This document shows, one piece after another, positions 28,684 through 38,215 of a stretch of DNA of 64,000 nt. The DNA is taken from contig NZ_CP142675.1 of the NCBI RefSeq assembly GCF_036365825.1, forward strand, positions 1,798,001 to 1,862,000, written 5' to 3'. The notes under the pieces were generated by a model that was given only the letters and a program-made list of their open reading frames with translations, was not told where the DNA came from and did not search any database. Within the stretch, counting starts at the first letter, position 1. The number at the start of each line of letters is the position of its first letter. The translations under genes and the position numbers were made by a program. The DNA comes from Qipengyuania sp. HL-TH1 (GTDB taxonomy: Bacteria > Pseudomonadota > Alphaproteobacteria > Sphingomonadales > Sphingomonadaceae).

Positions 28684-31217
28684 AGTGTGCGTTCGCGCTC
28701 CTCGACCTCGAAGACTTCAAGCTGGTCGCCCGCCTTGATGTCGTTCGTGTCGGCCAGCACCACGCCGCATTCGAGACCGGTGCGGACTTCGTCCACATCG
28801 TCCTTGAAGCGCCGCAGCGAAGCGATCGTGGTCGCCGAAACGATGACATCGTCGCGCGTGAGGCGTGCGTGCAGCCCCTTGCGGATGACGCCTTCCTCGA
28901 CCAGCAGACCAGCCGCCTTGTCCTTCTTGCCCGACCGAAACACGTCCTTGACCGCGGCACGGCCAACGACATGTTCGATCCGTTCCGGACCCAGCTCGCC
29001 CGCCATTTCCTTCGCGATTTCGTCGGTCAGATGGTAGATGACGTCGTAATACTTCATCTCGACGCCATCGCGCTTGACCAGTTCGCGCGCCTTGGCGTTC
29101 GGGCGCACGTTGAAGCCGATGATCGGCGCCTTCGAGGCGGCCGCCAGCTGGACATCGCTTTCGGTGATCGCACCCACGCCCGCGTGCAGCACGCGGACCT
29201 TGATGAGATCGTTCGACAGATTGTGCAGCGCGGTGGTGATGGCTTCCACCGACCCCTGGACGTCGGCTTTCACCAGCACGGGGAATTCGACCACATCCGA
29301 AGCGAGGTTGTTGAACATCGTATCGAAGCTGGTCGGGGCCAGCGCGGTGCGCTTCTCGGTCGCCTTTTCCTGGCGGTATTCGGCCACTTCGCGGGCGCGC
29401 TGTTCGTTTTCGACCACGCTCAGCACGTCACCGGCAGACGGCACGCCGCCCAGGCCGAGGACCTCGACCGGCATCGAGGGGCCGGCCTTCTTGATCTGCT
29501 TGCCCTGGTCGTTGACGATCGCGCGGACACGGCCGCTCTGCGTCCCGACCACGAAGGTGTTGCCGCGCTCCAGCGTACCGCGCGTGACGAGCACGGTAGC
29601 CACCGGCCCGCGGCCCTTGTCGAGCTGCGCTTCGATGACCGTGGCTTCGGCCATGCGATCGGGATTGGCCTTTAGTTCGAGCAGTTCCGCCTGCAGGCTG
29701 ATCGCGTCGAGCAGCTTGTCGAGACCGGTCTTCTCCTTGGCGGAGATTTCCACGTCCTGCACCTCGCCCGACATCTTCTCGACGATGACTTCGTGTTCGA
29801 GCAGGCGCGTACGGATGTTGTCCGGATTGGCTTCGGGCTTGTCCATCTTGTTGATCGCGACGATCATCGGAACGCCCGCGGCCTTGGTGTGATTGATGGC
29901 CTCGATCGTCTGCGGCATGATGCCGTCATCGGCGGCCACCACCAGCACCACGATATCGGTGACATTGGCACCGCGCTGGCGCATCTCGGTAAAGGCGGCG
30001 TGACCCGGCGTGTCGAGGAAGGTGATGGCATCGCCGCCCTTCGTCTGCACCTGGTAGCTGCCGATATGCTGCGTGATGCCGCCGGCTTCGCCCTTGACGA
30101 CATTCGCGCCGCGCAGGGCATCGAGCAGGCTGGTCTTGCCGTGGTCGACATGGCCCATGATGGTGACCACTGCCGGACGCGGCTTGAGCGTTTCGGGCGG
30201 ATCGACATCGGCTTCCTTGGCAATGTCGACATCGGCTTCGGAAACCTTCTCGATATTGTGGCCGAACTGGTCGACCAGCAATTCCGCAGTGTCCTGGTCG
30301 ATCGTCTGGTTGACGGTGACCATCATGTCGAGATTGAAGAGTTCCTTGACGAGGTCGGCACCCTTTTCGCCCATGCGCTTGGCCAGTTCGCCAACCGTGA
30401 TCGCCTCGGGGACGATGACATCGCGGACCTGCTTTTCGCGCGGCTTCGACGGGCCGCCCTGCATCCGGCGTTCCTTCTCGCGCGCACGCTTAAGCGCGGC
30501 GAGCGAACGGGCGCGGCGACCTTCGTCCTCGTTGAGCGCCTTGTTGACGGTCAGCTTGCCCGAACGACGCTTGTCGACCGGCTCGGCACCGCGTGCAGGC
30601 TTTTCTTCCTTCTTCTTGCGCTCGGGCTTCTTGGGCTCGGGGCGCGCAACCGGGGTGAACCGGCGCGGCGCAGGCGAAGGGGTGCTGCCCCCATCCTTGG
30701 CGGCAGGTGCTTCCTCGGCGGGCGCTTCTTCGGCCACTTCCGCAGGTGCTTCGGCAGCGGTTTTGTCTGCAGTGGCAGCCTGCTGGGCCGCCTCTTCCTC
30801 GGCCTTGCGCTTGTCTTCGGCGCGCTTCTTCTGGTCTTCGGCAGCCTGGCGGGCCTGCTGTTCCTCGCGCTTGCGCGCATCCTCGGCCTGCCGCAGGCGA
30901 TCTTCCTCGGCCTCGCGCTGGAGCCGCGCGACGCGTTCCTGCGGAGTCTCGTCAGCGGGCGCGGCCTTCTTCTTCGGCGCAGCCTTTTCGGCAACCGGAG
31001 CCGGAGCCGGGGTCGGCTCGGGTGCGGGCGGCGGCGGCGCGGGCGCCGGCTCTGCGGGCGGCGGGGTTTCGCCGGGCTTCACGAGCTTACGGCGGCGCTT
31101 CACCTCGACCGCGACCTTGTTGGTGCGGCCGTGGCTGAAGGTCTGCTTGACCTCGCCCGGCTGCGCACCCTTCAGGGTCAGCGGCTTGCGGGCTGGTTTC
31201 TTTTCGTCGTCGCTCAT
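28680..31217 (-). CDS. infB: Translation initiation factor IF-2
   Basis: An 845-aa GTPase delivering initiator fMet-tRNA to the 30S subunit. A long N-terminal Ala/Glu/Lys/Arg-rich charged region (about 1-255) is followed by the IF2 N-terminal repeat, then the G domain ([45 protein letters not shown]) and domains II-IV ending [10 protein letters not shown]. It starts 4 nt inside the end of the ylxR gene. Confidence 0.97.
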   Translation of the reverse strand: MSDDEKKPARKPLTLKGAQPGEVKQTFSHGRTNKVAVEVKRRRKLVKPGETPPPAEPAPAPPPPAPEPTPAPAPVAEKAAPKKKAAPADETPQERVARLQREAEEDRLRQAEDARKREEQQARQAAEDQKKRAEDKRKAEEEAAQQAATADKTAAEAPAEVAEEAPAEEAPAAKDGGSTPSPAPRRFTPVARPEPKKPERKKKEEKPARGAEPVDKRRSGKLTVNKALNEDEGRRARSLAALKRAREKERRMQGGPSKPREKQVRDVIVPEAITVGELAKRMGEKGADLVKELFNLDMMVTVNQTIDQDTAELLVDQFGHNIEKVSEADVDIAKEADVDPPETLKPRPAVVTIMGHVDHGKTSLLDALRGANVVKGEAGGITQHIGSYQVQTKGGDAITFLDTPGHAAFTEMRQRGANVTDIVVLVVAADDGIMPQTIEAINHTKAAGVPMIVAINKMDKPEANPDNIRTRLLEHEVIVEKMSGEVQDVEISAKEKTGLDKLLDAISLQAELLELKANPDRMAEATVIEAQLDKGRGPVATVLVTRGTLERGNTFVVGTQSGRVRAIVNDQGKQIKKAGPSMPVEVLGLGGVPSAGDVLSVVENEQRAREVAEYRQEKATEKRTALAPTSFDTMFNNLASDVVEFPVLVKADVQGSVEAITTALHNLSNDLIKVRVLHAGVGAITESDVQLAAASKAPIIGFNVRPNAKARELVKRDGVEMKYYDVIYHLTDEIAKEMAGELGPERIEHVVGRAAVKDVFRSGKKDKAAGLLVEEGVIRKGLHARLTRDDVIVSATTIASLRRFKDDVDEVRTGLECGVVLADTNDIKAGDQLEVFEVEERERTL

Positions 31218-31966
31218 TCTTGCTCGTTTCTCTTCTTTATCTCGTTCAATTCGTCATCGGCGCGCGGCGTGGCGCGCCCATCTGCGGCGGGCAGATCATG
31301 CCCCAAATAGTGCATGAGGCGCGTCAGGGGTTTCATCACCCTTGCAGCCGCAGCTTCATCGGCCAGCGCCAGATGGACGACATTGTCGCGGCCCAATGCC
31401 ACAGACAAAGCGTTCCGGTCCAGAGGCAGTTCGAGACCGCGCTCGCCCGAGCCTTCCGCATCGCGCCCGACGCGCCATGCCTGATCGAGCTTCTTGCGCC
31501 CGTCCTCGCTGGCATCGCGGGCATGCAGCAATAGGGCTACCGCCCCGCCGCGTGCCTGTTCGGCGATGCGCTGGGTGCCCAAGATAAGACTTCCCACGCG
31601 CATTTCGAGCCCCAGTCGGTCGAGCAATACGCGGGTCAGCGCATTTTCGACCATTTCGGGCAAATTCCCGGACACTTCGAGATCGCCGGTCTTGAACGCG
31701 CGCGCCAAAGCGCCCTTGAGCTTGCCTGCGGCAAGCGCAGCGGCAAACTCGTCACGCGACACTCCGATCCAGGCACCGCGCCCGGGGGCCTTTTCGTGCG
31801 CATCGGGCAGGACCAGCCCTGCGGGCGAGGCAACCAGCCGCACGAGCGTTTCGCGCGGGGCCGTCTCACCCGACAGGATGCAGCGCCTTTCGGGCTCGGA
31901 AGCTTTCCGGGCCTGCGGCGTGTCAGCGATGTCGGAACTCAGGCTCTCATTGGGTGGAGTCCGCAT
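31214..31966 (-). CDS. YlxR-type RNA-binding protein fused to an L7Ae-like domain
   Basis: A 250-aa protein. The N-terminal DUF448/YlxR domain ([42 protein letters not shown]) is about residues 25-105. A second region ([30 protein letters not shown]) resembles the L7Ae/L30e-like domain often attached in alphaproteobacteria. It probably binds RNA in transcription-translation. It overlaps nusA by 20 nt and infB by 4 nt. Confidence 0.88.
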   Translation of the reverse strand: MRTPPNESLSSDIADTPQARKASEPERRCILSGETAPRETLVRLVASPAGLVLPDAHEKAPGRGAWIGVSRDEFAAALAAGKLKGALARAFKTGDLEVSGNLPEMVENALTRVLLDRLGLEMRVGSLILGTQRIAEQARGGAVALLLHARDASEDGRKKLDQAWRVGRDAEGSGERGLELPLDRNALSVALGRDNVVHLALADEAAAARVMKPLTRLMHYLGHDLPAADGRATPRADDELNEIKKRNEQE

Positions 31967-33611
31967 CGGCGGCCTCCTGCGTGTCGGACGTCTCGGCGGG
32001 TGCCGGAGCTTCCTCGTCTTCGAACCAATGCGCGCGGGCCGCCATGATGATCTCGTTGCCCTGCTCTTCGCTCAGGCCATAGTCGCCCAGTACGCCGCCC
32101 TTGTCCTGCTCGCGCACCGAAGGGCGCCGCATCGGCGGGCCATCGGCAGGGGCATTGTTGCGGCGACGCGGTGCTTCGCGCTTGCGCGCGATGAGCTCGT
32201 CGGTCGCGAGGTCGGCCAGATCGTCGAGCGTCTTGATGCCCGCCTTGCCCAGCGTGACCAGCATGGCTTCGCTGATGTGCGGCAGTTCGGCCAAGTCGTC
32301 CTCGACGCCCAGTTCGCGGCGTGCTTCGCGGTGCGCGGCTTCCTGACGGTCGATCGCTTCCTTGGCGCGGTTCTGGAGTTCCTCGGCAAGGTCATCGTCG
32401 AAGCCTTCGATCGCGGCCAGCTCTTCGAGCTCGACATAGGCGACTTCCTCGAGTTCGGCGAAGCCTTCGGCGACGAGCAGCTGCGACAGCGTTTCGTCGA
32501 CGTCGAGTTCTTCCTCGAACATCTTCGAGCGCTCGGCGAATTCCTTCTGGCGCTTCTCCGAGGCTTCTTCCTCGGTCATGATGTCGATCTGGTTGCCCGT
32601 CAGCTGGCTGGCGAGACGCACGTTCTGGCCGCGGCGACCAATGGCGAGCGACAGCTGGTCGTCGGGAACGACGACTTCGATGCGGCCTTCTTCCTCGTCG
32701 AGCACGACGCGGGCGACGGTGGCAGGCTGAAGCGCGTTGACGATGAAGGTCGCGCCGTCATCACTCCAGGGAATGATGTCGATCTTCTCGCCCTGCAGTT
32801 CCTGTACGACTGCCTGGACGCGGCTGCCCTTCATGCCGACGCAGGCGCCGACCGGGTCGATGCTGCTGTCGTGGCTGATCACGCCGATCTTGGCACGGCT
32901 ACCCGGGTCGCGGGCGGCGGCCTTGATCTCGATGATGCCATCGTAGATTTCGGGCACTTCCTGCGCGAACAGCTTTTTCATGAAGTCGGGATGCGCGCGG
33001 CTGAGGAAGATCTGCGGGCCGCGGTTGTTGCGTTCCACCTTGGTGATCAGCGCGCGGACGCGTTCGCCGACACGCGCGGCTTCGCGCGGAATCTGCTGGT
33101 CACGGCGGATCACGCCCTCGGCGCGGCCGAGGTTGACGATCACATGGCCGAACTCGACCGATTTGATCACGCCGGTGATCACTTCGCCCGCGCGGTCCTT
33201 GAATTCTTCGAACTGGCGTTCGCGCTCGGCATCGCGGACCTTCTGGAAGATCACCTGCTTGGCGCTCTGCGCGTCGATGCGGCCAAGGTCGACCGGAGGC
33301 AGCGGGTCGACGATGAAGTCGCCGACCTTGGCGTCGTCCTGCAGCTTTTCGGCGGCCTTGAGGTCGATCTGCTTGAAGTAGTCCTCGACCTCCTCGACGA
33401 CCTCGACGACGCGCCACAGGCGCAGATCGCCGGTCAGCGGATCGAGCTTGGCGCGGATGTCGTTTTCCGCACCATAACGGTTGCGGGCAGATTTCTGGAT
33501 CGCTTCTTCCATCGCCTCGATGACGATCGCCTTGTCGATCATCTTTTCGGAGGCGACCGAGGTTGCAATCGCGAGGAGTTCAGCCTTGTTGGCGGAAATG
33601 GCACTGGCCAT
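31947..33611 (-). CDS. nusA: Transcription termination/antitermination factor NusA
   Basis: A 554-aa RNA polymerase-binding factor. Order: NusA N-terminal domain (about 1-125), S1 domain ([27 protein letters not shown]), two KH domains ([43 protein letters not shown]) and a C-terminal helix-hairpin-helix region ([27 protein letters not shown]). An extra tail of about 60 residues rich in acidic and Ala residues ends the protein. It overlaps rimP by 1 nt. Confidence 0.96.
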   Translation of the reverse strand: MASAISANKAELLAIATSVASEKMIDKAIVIEAMEEAIQKSARNRYGAENDIRAKLDPLTGDLRLWRVVEVVEEVEDYFKQIDLKAAEKLQDDAKVGDFIVDPLPPVDLGRIDAQSAKQVIFQKVRDAERERQFEEFKDRAGEVITGVIKSVEFGHVIVNLGRAEGVIRRDQQIPREAARVGERVRALITKVERNNRGPQIFLSRAHPDFMKKLFAQEVPEIYDGIIEIKAAARDPGSRAKIGVISHDSSIDPVGACVGMKGSRVQAVVQELQGEKIDIIPWSDDGATFIVNALQPATVARVVLDEEEGRIEVVVPDDQLSLAIGRRGQNVRLASQLTGNQIDIMTEEEASEKRQKEFAERSKMFEEELDVDETLSQLLVAEGFAELEEVAYVELEELAAIEGFDDDLAEELQNRAKEAIDRQEAAHREARRELGVEDDLAELPHISEAMLVTLGKAGIKTLDDLADLATDELIARKREAPRRRNNAPADGPPMRRPSVREQDKGGVLGDYGLSEEQGNEIIMAARAHWFEDEEAPAPAETSDTQEAADADSTQ

Positions 33612-34168
33612 CAGTCGTCTGCCTTTTCTTCTTCGATGTCATCGGCACCGCTCGTGTCGAGCGGCTGGGTGGCGGCAATCAATTCGTCGGTAAGGACGAG
33701 TTTGGCCGAGTGTATCTGGTCGCGGGGAAGGAACACCTCGCCCGCCTTGCGGTCTTCGACGGCAACCGTGTCGCCTTCGATACCTTTCAATTCGCCGCGC
33801 AGATTGCGCTGGCCGTCATAGCCCTTGGCCATGGAAATCTTCACTTCATGCCCGGCCCAATTGGCGAAATCCTTCGCGCGGGTCAGCGGGCGGTCGATGC
33901 CGGGGCTGGACACTTCGAGGTGATAGGCGCCGGTCACCAGCACTTCGCCCTGTTCCTCGAGCGCGTCCATGCGCTCGGATACCCGGCGCGACAACGCGGC
34001 GCATTGTTCGATCACCAACTGTCCGGTGGCGGGATCTTCGGCCATGATCTGCAGCGCCTCGCCGCCGTCACCGGCTTCCGAGGACACCATCTTGACGCGC
34101 ACGAGCTCGAAACCAAGGGCCTGTGCCTCGGGTTCGATCACTTCGGTCAAGCGTTCCAAATCGGCCAT
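33611..34168 (-). CDS. rimP: Ribosome maturation factor RimP
   Basis: A 185-aa 30S assembly factor: N-terminal domain with LGFELVRVKM and IEQCAALSRRVSERMD, then YHLEVSSPGIDRPLTRAKDF and an Sm-like C-terminal domain. The acidic tail DDIEEEKADD is variable. ATG 34168 has GGAGAA upstream. It is the first gene of the long nusA-infB-rpsO-pnp series; the 146-bp space upstream should hold the promoter. Confidence 0.94.
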   Translation of the reverse strand: MADLERLTEVIEPEAQALGFELVRVKMVSSEAGDGGEALQIMAEDPATGQLVIEQCAALSRRVSERMDALEEQGEVLVTGAYHLEVSSPGIDRPLTRAKDFANWAGHEVKISMAKGYDGQRNLRGELKGIEGDTVAVEDRKAGEVFLPRDQIHSAKLVLTDELIAATQPLDTSGADDIEEEKADD

Positions 34169-34287
34169 TCGTTCTCCACTTATGCGCCCCATGCGACAAT
34201 GGGGTTTCGTGCCGGCCCCTTGCGGCGCCAGCCCCTCCAGTGTCGCGACAATGTCGGGATGAGCAGCCAGATAAGCGGGAGTCGGTT

Positions 34288-34310
34288 GAAAAGCAAGCGC
34301 GAAGACGCGC
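34288..34310 (-). terminator. Putative terminator of pspF
   Basis: On the minus strand GCGCG-TCTT-CGCGC is followed by TTGCTTTT, starting 4 nt after the pspF stop. It separates pspF from the rimP operon downstream. Confidence 0.6.
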
Positions 34311-34314
34311 CGGT

Positions 34315-35337
34315 TCAGCTATCGTCGGCGAGCGCGTGCTTCTTGATGCAATGCCGCAGCTGGTCATAGGTCAGACCCAGCGCCTTGGCGGTCTGGCGCT
34401 GGTTCCAGCGGTGCTTGCCCAGCGCATGCTCGACGATGGTGCGTTCGTGGGCATCGACTGCCGCGCGCAGGTCGTCGATGCTGTCGAAATCGGGCGCCGA
34501 GGAGGCGGACGCAGCCGGGGGCGCAGCCGCCTGGTCCGCGCGCGGCGGCGGGGCCACCGGCTTCCACGGACTGTCGAAGGGGTCGAACACCGCATGGCCG
34601 ATCGGCGCGTCCCAATCGTCCCAGCGATAGATCGCGCGCTCGACGACATTGCGCAATTCGCGGACATTGCCCGGCCAGTCGTATTTCTCGAGTTGCTCGG
34701 CGACATGCGGCGCAAAGCCCGGCCAGCCTTCCCAGCCGAGTTCGGCGGCCATCCGGCGGCCGAAATAGTCTGCCAGCACTTCGATATCGCCCTCGCGTAC
34801 GCGCAGCGGCGGCAGCGTGATGACCTCGAAGGTCAGCCGGTCGAGCAGATCGGCGCGAAATTCCCCGCGCTCCGCCTTGGCAGGCAGATCTTCATTGGTC
34901 GCGGCGACGATGCGCACATCGACGCGTGTCGGGCGACTGGAGCCGATCCGCGTAACCTCGCCATATTCGACCGCGCGCAGCAGCCGTTCCTGCGCGCCCA
35001 TCGACAAAGTACCCAGTTCGTCGAGAAATAGCGTGCCCTTGTCGGCTTCCTCGAACCTGCCCGCGCGCACTCTGGTAGCGCCGGTGAAAGCGCCTGCTTC
35101 ATGGCCGAACAATTCGGCCTCGATCAGTGTTTCGGGCAGCGCGGCACAGTTCATGACGACCAGCGGTTCGTCCCAGCGGGTGGAAAGGCGATGAAGGCGC
35201 TCGGCGATCAGTTCCTTGCCGGTTCCGCGCTCGCCGATGACCAGTACCGGGCGCCGCATCGGCGCCGCGCGACTGGCCCGTTCGACCGCGTCGAGGAAGG
35301 CCCCCGACTGGCCGATAAACTGATTTTCCCGCTCCAT
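34315..35337 (-). CDS. pspF: PspF, sigma-54-dependent activator of the psp operon
   Basis: A 340-aa bacterial enhancer-binding protein without a regulatory receiver domain, as in E. coli PspF. It consists of an AAA+ domain with Walker A GERGTGKE (35-42), the sigma-54-contacting GAFTGA loop (82-87), Walker B GTLFLDE (101-107) and FRADLLDRLTFEVITLPPLRVREGDI. A Pro/Ala-rich linker and a C-terminal Fis-type helix-turn-helix (NQRQTAKALGLTYDQLRHCIKKH) follow. It is divergent from the operon it should control. ATG 35337 gives the canonical MERENQFIGQS start. Confidence 0.94.
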   Translation of the reverse strand: MERENQFIGQSGAFLDAVERASRAAPMRRPVLVIGERGTGKELIAERLHRLSTRWDEPLVVMNCAALPETLIEAELFGHEAGAFTGATRVRAGRFEEADKGTLFLDELGTLSMGAQERLLRAVEYGEVTRIGSSRPTRVDVRIVAATNEDLPAKAERGEFRADLLDRLTFEVITLPPLRVREGDIEVLADYFGRRMAAELGWEGWPGFAPHVAEQLEKYDWPGNVRELRNVVERAIYRWDDWDAPIGHAVFDPFDSPWKPVAPPPRADQAAAPPAASASSAPDFDSIDDLRAAVDAHERTIVEHALGKHRWNQRQTAKALGLTYDQLRHCIKKHALADDS

Positions 35338-35390
35338 GACCAAGATATAGGGAAAATCCCCAAAGCTTGGCAACAGAAACCAACACATCA

Positions 35391-35404
35391 TTTGGCACAA
35401 CGCT
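35391..35404 (+). promoter_or_regulatory. Degenerate copy of the psp sigma-54 element
   Basis: TTTGGCACAACGCT matches TTTGGCACAGCGCT at 35436-35449 in 13 of 14 positions, 45 nt upstream of it. The -12 part continues TCAAA instead of TTGCT, so it is unlikely to be an active promoter; it may be a relic or a binding site. Confidence 0.4.
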
Positions 35405-35436
35405 CAAAAACGACGCATTTCTCCCGTTTTTCCGGT

Positions 35437-35453
35437 TTGGCACAGCGCTTGCT
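35437..35453 (+). promoter_or_regulatory. Sigma-54 (-24/-12) promoter of the psp operon
   Basis: TTGGCAC-AGCGC-TTGCT is a near-perfect match to the sigma-54 consensus TGGCAC-N5-TTGC. It lies 50 nt before the first start codon of the operon and faces away from pspF, whose product is the matching activator. Confidence 0.9.
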
Positions 35454-35502
35454 GAATACGGGACAACAGCAATCGGCCAACCGGCCCAGGGGAGTTACCC
35501 AA

Positions 35503-35655
35503 ATGTACAACCGCAGTTTCTTCCGCAGCCAGCTTGGACAGGCCGCCCTCGCCAGCATGGCAGCGATGGCCACTTTCGTCCTGCTGAGCTCGCAGATCGC
35601 GGTGACGGCGCCCACGCCGGTGCTGGCCGCTTACGAACAGGTCGAGATCGCATGA
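35503..35655 (+). CDS. 50-aa hydrophobic protein, first gene of the psp operon
   Basis: A 50-aa ORF directly behind the sigma-54 promoter with a good GGGGAG ribosome-binding site. The product has a basic N-terminus (MYNRSFFRSQLGQ), one hydrophobic segment (AALASMAAMATFVLLSSQIAV) and a short tail APTPVLAAYEQVEIA. It could be a membrane peptide, or a signal-peptide-like leader cleaved after VLA. Its stop overlaps an ATG (35652) that is in frame with pspA. Function unknown; position suggests a role in the Psp response. Confidence 0.65.
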   Translation: MYNRSFFRSQLGQAALASMAAMATFVLLSSQIAVTAPTPVLAAYEQVEIA

Positions 35656-35870
35656 CCCTGCCTCCCGATCATGATCCCCTAGGGCCGGAGAGTCGGTCCC
35701 CCGACAGTCCCCGCGGCAGCAATGCCGGCGACTCTCCGGCCCGCCCCGATCGCCAGCCGCGCTTGTCGCGTATCGAGGAAGAGGTAGAACGGCTCCGCCG
35801 GTCGCCGACTCCCACCCGCGACAGCGGACGGCCCAAGGCATCGGACTTTTTCTCCAGTGGAGCACCATTG

Positions 35871-36560
35871 ATGGGCATTTTTAGCCGAACTCGCGATATC
35901 ATCGCCGCCAATTTCAACGATATGCTGGACAAGGCGGACGACCCCCAGAAGATGATCCGCATGATCATCCTCGAGATGGAGGAAACGCTGGTCGAGGTCC
36001 GCGCGAGCGCCGCGCGCACCATTGCCGACCAGAAGGAAATGCACCGCCACACAGTCAAGCTCGACAAGCTGCAGGCCGACTGGAACGAGAAGGCGCAACT
36101 CGCCATCTCGAAGGACCGCGAGGACCTCGCCCGCGCCGCGCTCGTCGAGAAGAAGAAGGCGGCCGACATGAGCGAGCAGCTCAAGCAGGAAATCGCCGTG
36201 CTCGACGATGCCTTGCGCGCCTATGAGCAGGACATCCAGAAGCTGCAGAACCGCCTGCGCGAAGCCCGCAGCCGCCAGACGGCGATCGCCGCCCGGCTCG
36301 AAAGCGCGGAAAACCGAGTCAAGCTGCGCAGCCTGATGACCAACGAACGCGTCGACGATGCGCTGACGCGGTTCGACCAGCTCGAACGCCGGGTCGATTA
36401 TGCCGAAGGCCGCGCCGACGCGCTGAGCATTGCCGACAATTCCGACAAGCCCAGCCTGTCGGACGAGATCGCCGCGCTCGAAGGCGCCGATGCTATCGAC
36501 GACGAACTCGAACAGATGAAGAAGGCGCTCGGCAAGGGCAGCGCCGGCAAGGAGGACTGA
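35871..36560 (+). CDS. pspA: Phage shock protein A (PspA/IM30)
   Basis: A 229-aa peripheral membrane coiled-coil protein that stabilises stressed inner membrane and in other bacteria inhibits PspF. The N-terminal amphipathic helix (MGIFSRTRDIIAANFNDMLDKADDP) is followed by nearly continuous coiled coil to the end. TGGAG precedes ATG 35871. The frame is also open upstream to an ATG at 35652 that overlaps the preceding ORF by 4 nt; using it would add 73 residues, including RLSRIEEEVERLRRS. The shorter form has the family's usual length. Confidence 0.9.
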   Translation: MGIFSRTRDIIAANFNDMLDKADDPQKMIRMIILEMEETLVEVRASAARTIADQKEMHRHTVKLDKLQADWNEKAQLAISKDREDLARAALVEKKKAADMSEQLKQEIAVLDDALRAYEQDIQKLQNRLREARSRQTAIAARLESAENRVKLRSLMTNERVDDALTRFDQLERRVDYAEGRADALSIADNSDKPSLSDEIAALEGADAIDDELEQMKKALGKGSAGKED

Positions 36561-36565
36561 GACCC

Positions 36566-36862
36566 ATGGAAGAGATTATCATCATTCCCGCGATCTTCAT
36601 CGGGCTTCCGTGGATCATCCTCCACTACATCACCAAGTGGAAGACCTCCGCGACGATCACCGGCGACGACGAAGCCCTGCTCGAGGAACTCTACAACCTC
36701 GCCAAGCGGCTCGATGACCGGATGGACACGGTCGAACGCCTGGTCGCCAGCGACAACCCCGAATTCCGTCCCGGCCGCATCGTCCACGACAGCGAGCAGG
36801 ACAACCAGCAGCTGCGCGAACTCGAGCAGCTGATTGCCGAGAAAAAAGGAGCCAAGCTGTGA
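36566..36862 (+). CDS. pspB: Phage shock protein B
   Basis: A 98-aa membrane protein. The N-terminal helix (IIIIPAIFIGLPWIILHYITKWK) matches PspB, followed by a cytoplasmic coiled coil (LLEELYNLAKRLDDRMDTVERLVASDNPEFRP) and a second helical stretch at the C-terminus. In enterobacteria PspB with PspC senses membrane stress and binds PspA. It is about 20 residues longer than E. coli PspB. The next gene starts with an overlapping GTGA. Confidence 0.9.
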   Translation: MEEIIIIPAIFIGLPWIILHYITKWKTSATITGDDEALLEELYNLAKRLDDRMDTVERLVASDNPEFRPGRIVHDSEQDNQQLRELEQLIAEKKGAKL

Positions 36863-37236
36863 ACAGCCCCCGCACCACGCTTTACCGTGACAAGCAGAAC
36901 GCGAAACTGATGGGTGTCTGCTCGGGCATCGCGGATTACACCGGCGTCAACGTGTTCTGGGTCCGGCTCGGTTTTCTCGGCCTGACCTTCATGTCCGGCG
37001 GCTCGACCATCCCGTTCTACTTCATCGCCGGCCTGCTGCTGAACAAGAAGCCCGCGCACCTCTATGTCGATCGCGAAGAGCAGACCTATTGGCAGCGCGT
37101 GCGGCAGAACCCGAAGCGCACCGCCCGCGAAATCCGCGCGCGAATGAAGGATGTCGATCGCCGCCTGGCCGATGTGGAGACCTTCTATGTCAGCAACAAT
37201 CCGCGCCTGACCGCCGAAATCGAACAGCTGCGCTGA
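36859..37236 (+). CDS. pspC: Phage shock protein C
   Basis: A 125-aa protein with the PspC domain (TTLYRDKQNAKLMGVCSGIADYTGVNVFWVRLGFLGLTFMSGGSTIPFYFIAGLLLNKKP). It has a GTG start overlapping pspB by 4 nt. The C-terminal tail (RMKDVDRRLADVETFYVSNNPRLTAEIEQLR) repeats the coiled-coil motif found in PspB and in the six small genes downstream. Confidence 0.92.
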   Translation: MNSPRTTLYRDKQNAKLMGVCSGIADYTGVNVFWVRLGFLGLTFMSGGSTIPFYFIAGLLLNKKPAHLYVDREEQTYWQRVRQNPKRTAREIRARMKDVDRRLADVETFYVSNNPRLTAEIEQLR

Positions 37237-37260
37237 GCGAGCGAGAGGGGGAGAAATCAC

Positions 37261-37572
37261 ATGGAAAACATCGGAGTATTCATCCCGATCATCGCGCTGA
37301 TGATCCCGATCGTCGCGATCTGGACCAAGCATCAGCAGAAGCTGGCCGAAATGAACGTCCAGACCACCGCGCAGGCAACTGCGGAAAAGGCGGCCCAATA
37401 CGCCAGCCAGGTGCATGATCTCGAAGACCGCGTCCGCGTGCTCGAACGTATCGTCACCGACAAGGGCTACGACGTGGCCACACAGATCGAAGCACTGCGC
37501 GACCAGCGCAACGTTGAGGAACATGGCAGCGGCGTGCCGCTGGGCATCAAACAGGGAGAACAGGCGCTATGA
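37261..37572 (+). CDS. PspB-like TM-coiled-coil protein, paralogue 1
   Basis: A 103-aa protein. One membrane helix (IGVFIPIIALMIPIVAIWTK) resembles PspB's; a coiled coil follows with LEDRVRVLERIVTDKGYDVATQIEALRDQ and a short polar tail ending GVPLGIKQGEQAL. A GAGAGGGGGAG Shine-Dalgarno precedes it. It overlaps the next gene by 4 nt. Function unknown; inferred Psp sensor or scaffold component. Confidence 0.8.
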   Translation: MENIGVFIPIIALMIPIVAIWTKHQQKLAEMNVQTTAQATAEKAAQYASQVHDLEDRVRVLERIVTDKGYDVATQIEALRDQRNVEEHGSGVPLGIKQGEQAL

Positions 37573-37907
37573 ACTGGGGAGGACCTGAATTCGTGCTCGC
37601 GATCATCGCGCTGAGCACCGGCGGCTGGCTGCTGAACAACTGGATCCGCGCCAAGCACGGCTATTCGCTCGAAGATGAATGGGGCGGCAAGACCGAACGC
37701 AGCGACACTGCAGAAGCCAAGGCGCTGAAGGCCGAGAACCGCCAGCTGCACGACAAGCTCGACACCATGCAGGATCGCATGGTGGTGCTCGAAAAGATCG
37801 TCACCGACCGCGGCTATTCGCTGCATGACGAAATCGAGGCGCTGCGCGACAAGCCTGCAAGCGATGCCGGCGTGCCGCTGAACATCAAGCGTGGGGAGAA
37901 GGCATAA
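37569..37907 (+). CDS. PspB-like TM-coiled-coil protein, paralogue 2
   Basis: A 112-aa protein with an N-terminal helix (FVLAIIALSTGGWLLNNWIR), the juxtamembrane segment AKHGYSLEDEWG, then a coiled coil containing MQDRMVVLEKIVTDRGYSLHDEIEALRDK and a tail GVPLNIKRGEKA like that of paralogue 1. It is closest to paralogue 3, which shares the NTWIRVKNGYPLENSWG juxtamembrane region. It overlaps both neighbours (4 nt and 1 nt). Confidence 0.8.
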   Translation: MNWGGPEFVLAIIALSTGGWLLNNWIRAKHGYSLEDEWGGKTERSDTAEAKALKAENRQLHDKLDTMQDRMVVLEKIVTDRGYSLHDEIEALRDKPASDAGVPLNIKRGEKA

Positions 37908-38215
37908 TGGAATTCATCACCGAAACCACCGTGATCGGCGGCACGATCGCCATTTCGCTGGCCTGGATCGCCAATACCTGGATCCGCGTCAAGAACGGCT
38001 ACCCGCTTGAAAACAGCTGGGGCAAAGCGGTCTATCCCAAGAACGACCAGGCGGTCGAACGGGTCAAGCTGCTGACACAGGAAAACGCCGAACTGCGCGC
38101 CGAACTCGGTTCGGTCAAAGACCGGCTTGGCAATGTCGAACGTATCGTGACCGACAGCGGCTATCACCTGACGCATGAGATCGACCGCCTGCGCGACGGC
38201 ACGGAGGCCAACTGA
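37907..38215 (+). CDS. PspB-like TM-coiled-coil protein, paralogue 3
   Basis: A 102-aa protein: membrane helix (VIGGTIAISLAWIANTWIR), juxtamembrane VKNGYPLENSWG shared with paralogue 2, then a coiled coil with VKDRLGNVERIVTDSGYHLTHEIDRLRDG. Start and stop overlap neighbours by 1 nt each, implying coupled translation. Confidence 0.8.
   Translation: MEFITETTVIGGTIAISLAWIANTWIRVKNGYPLENSWGKAVYPKNDQAVERVKLLTQENAELRAELGSVKDRLGNVERIVTDSGYHLTHEIDRLRDGTEAN

Noticed and set aside
31494..33821. 775-aa plus-strand frame opposite nusA and ylxR
   Set aside because: Antisense shadow; both real genes on the minus strand have complete, conserved domains.
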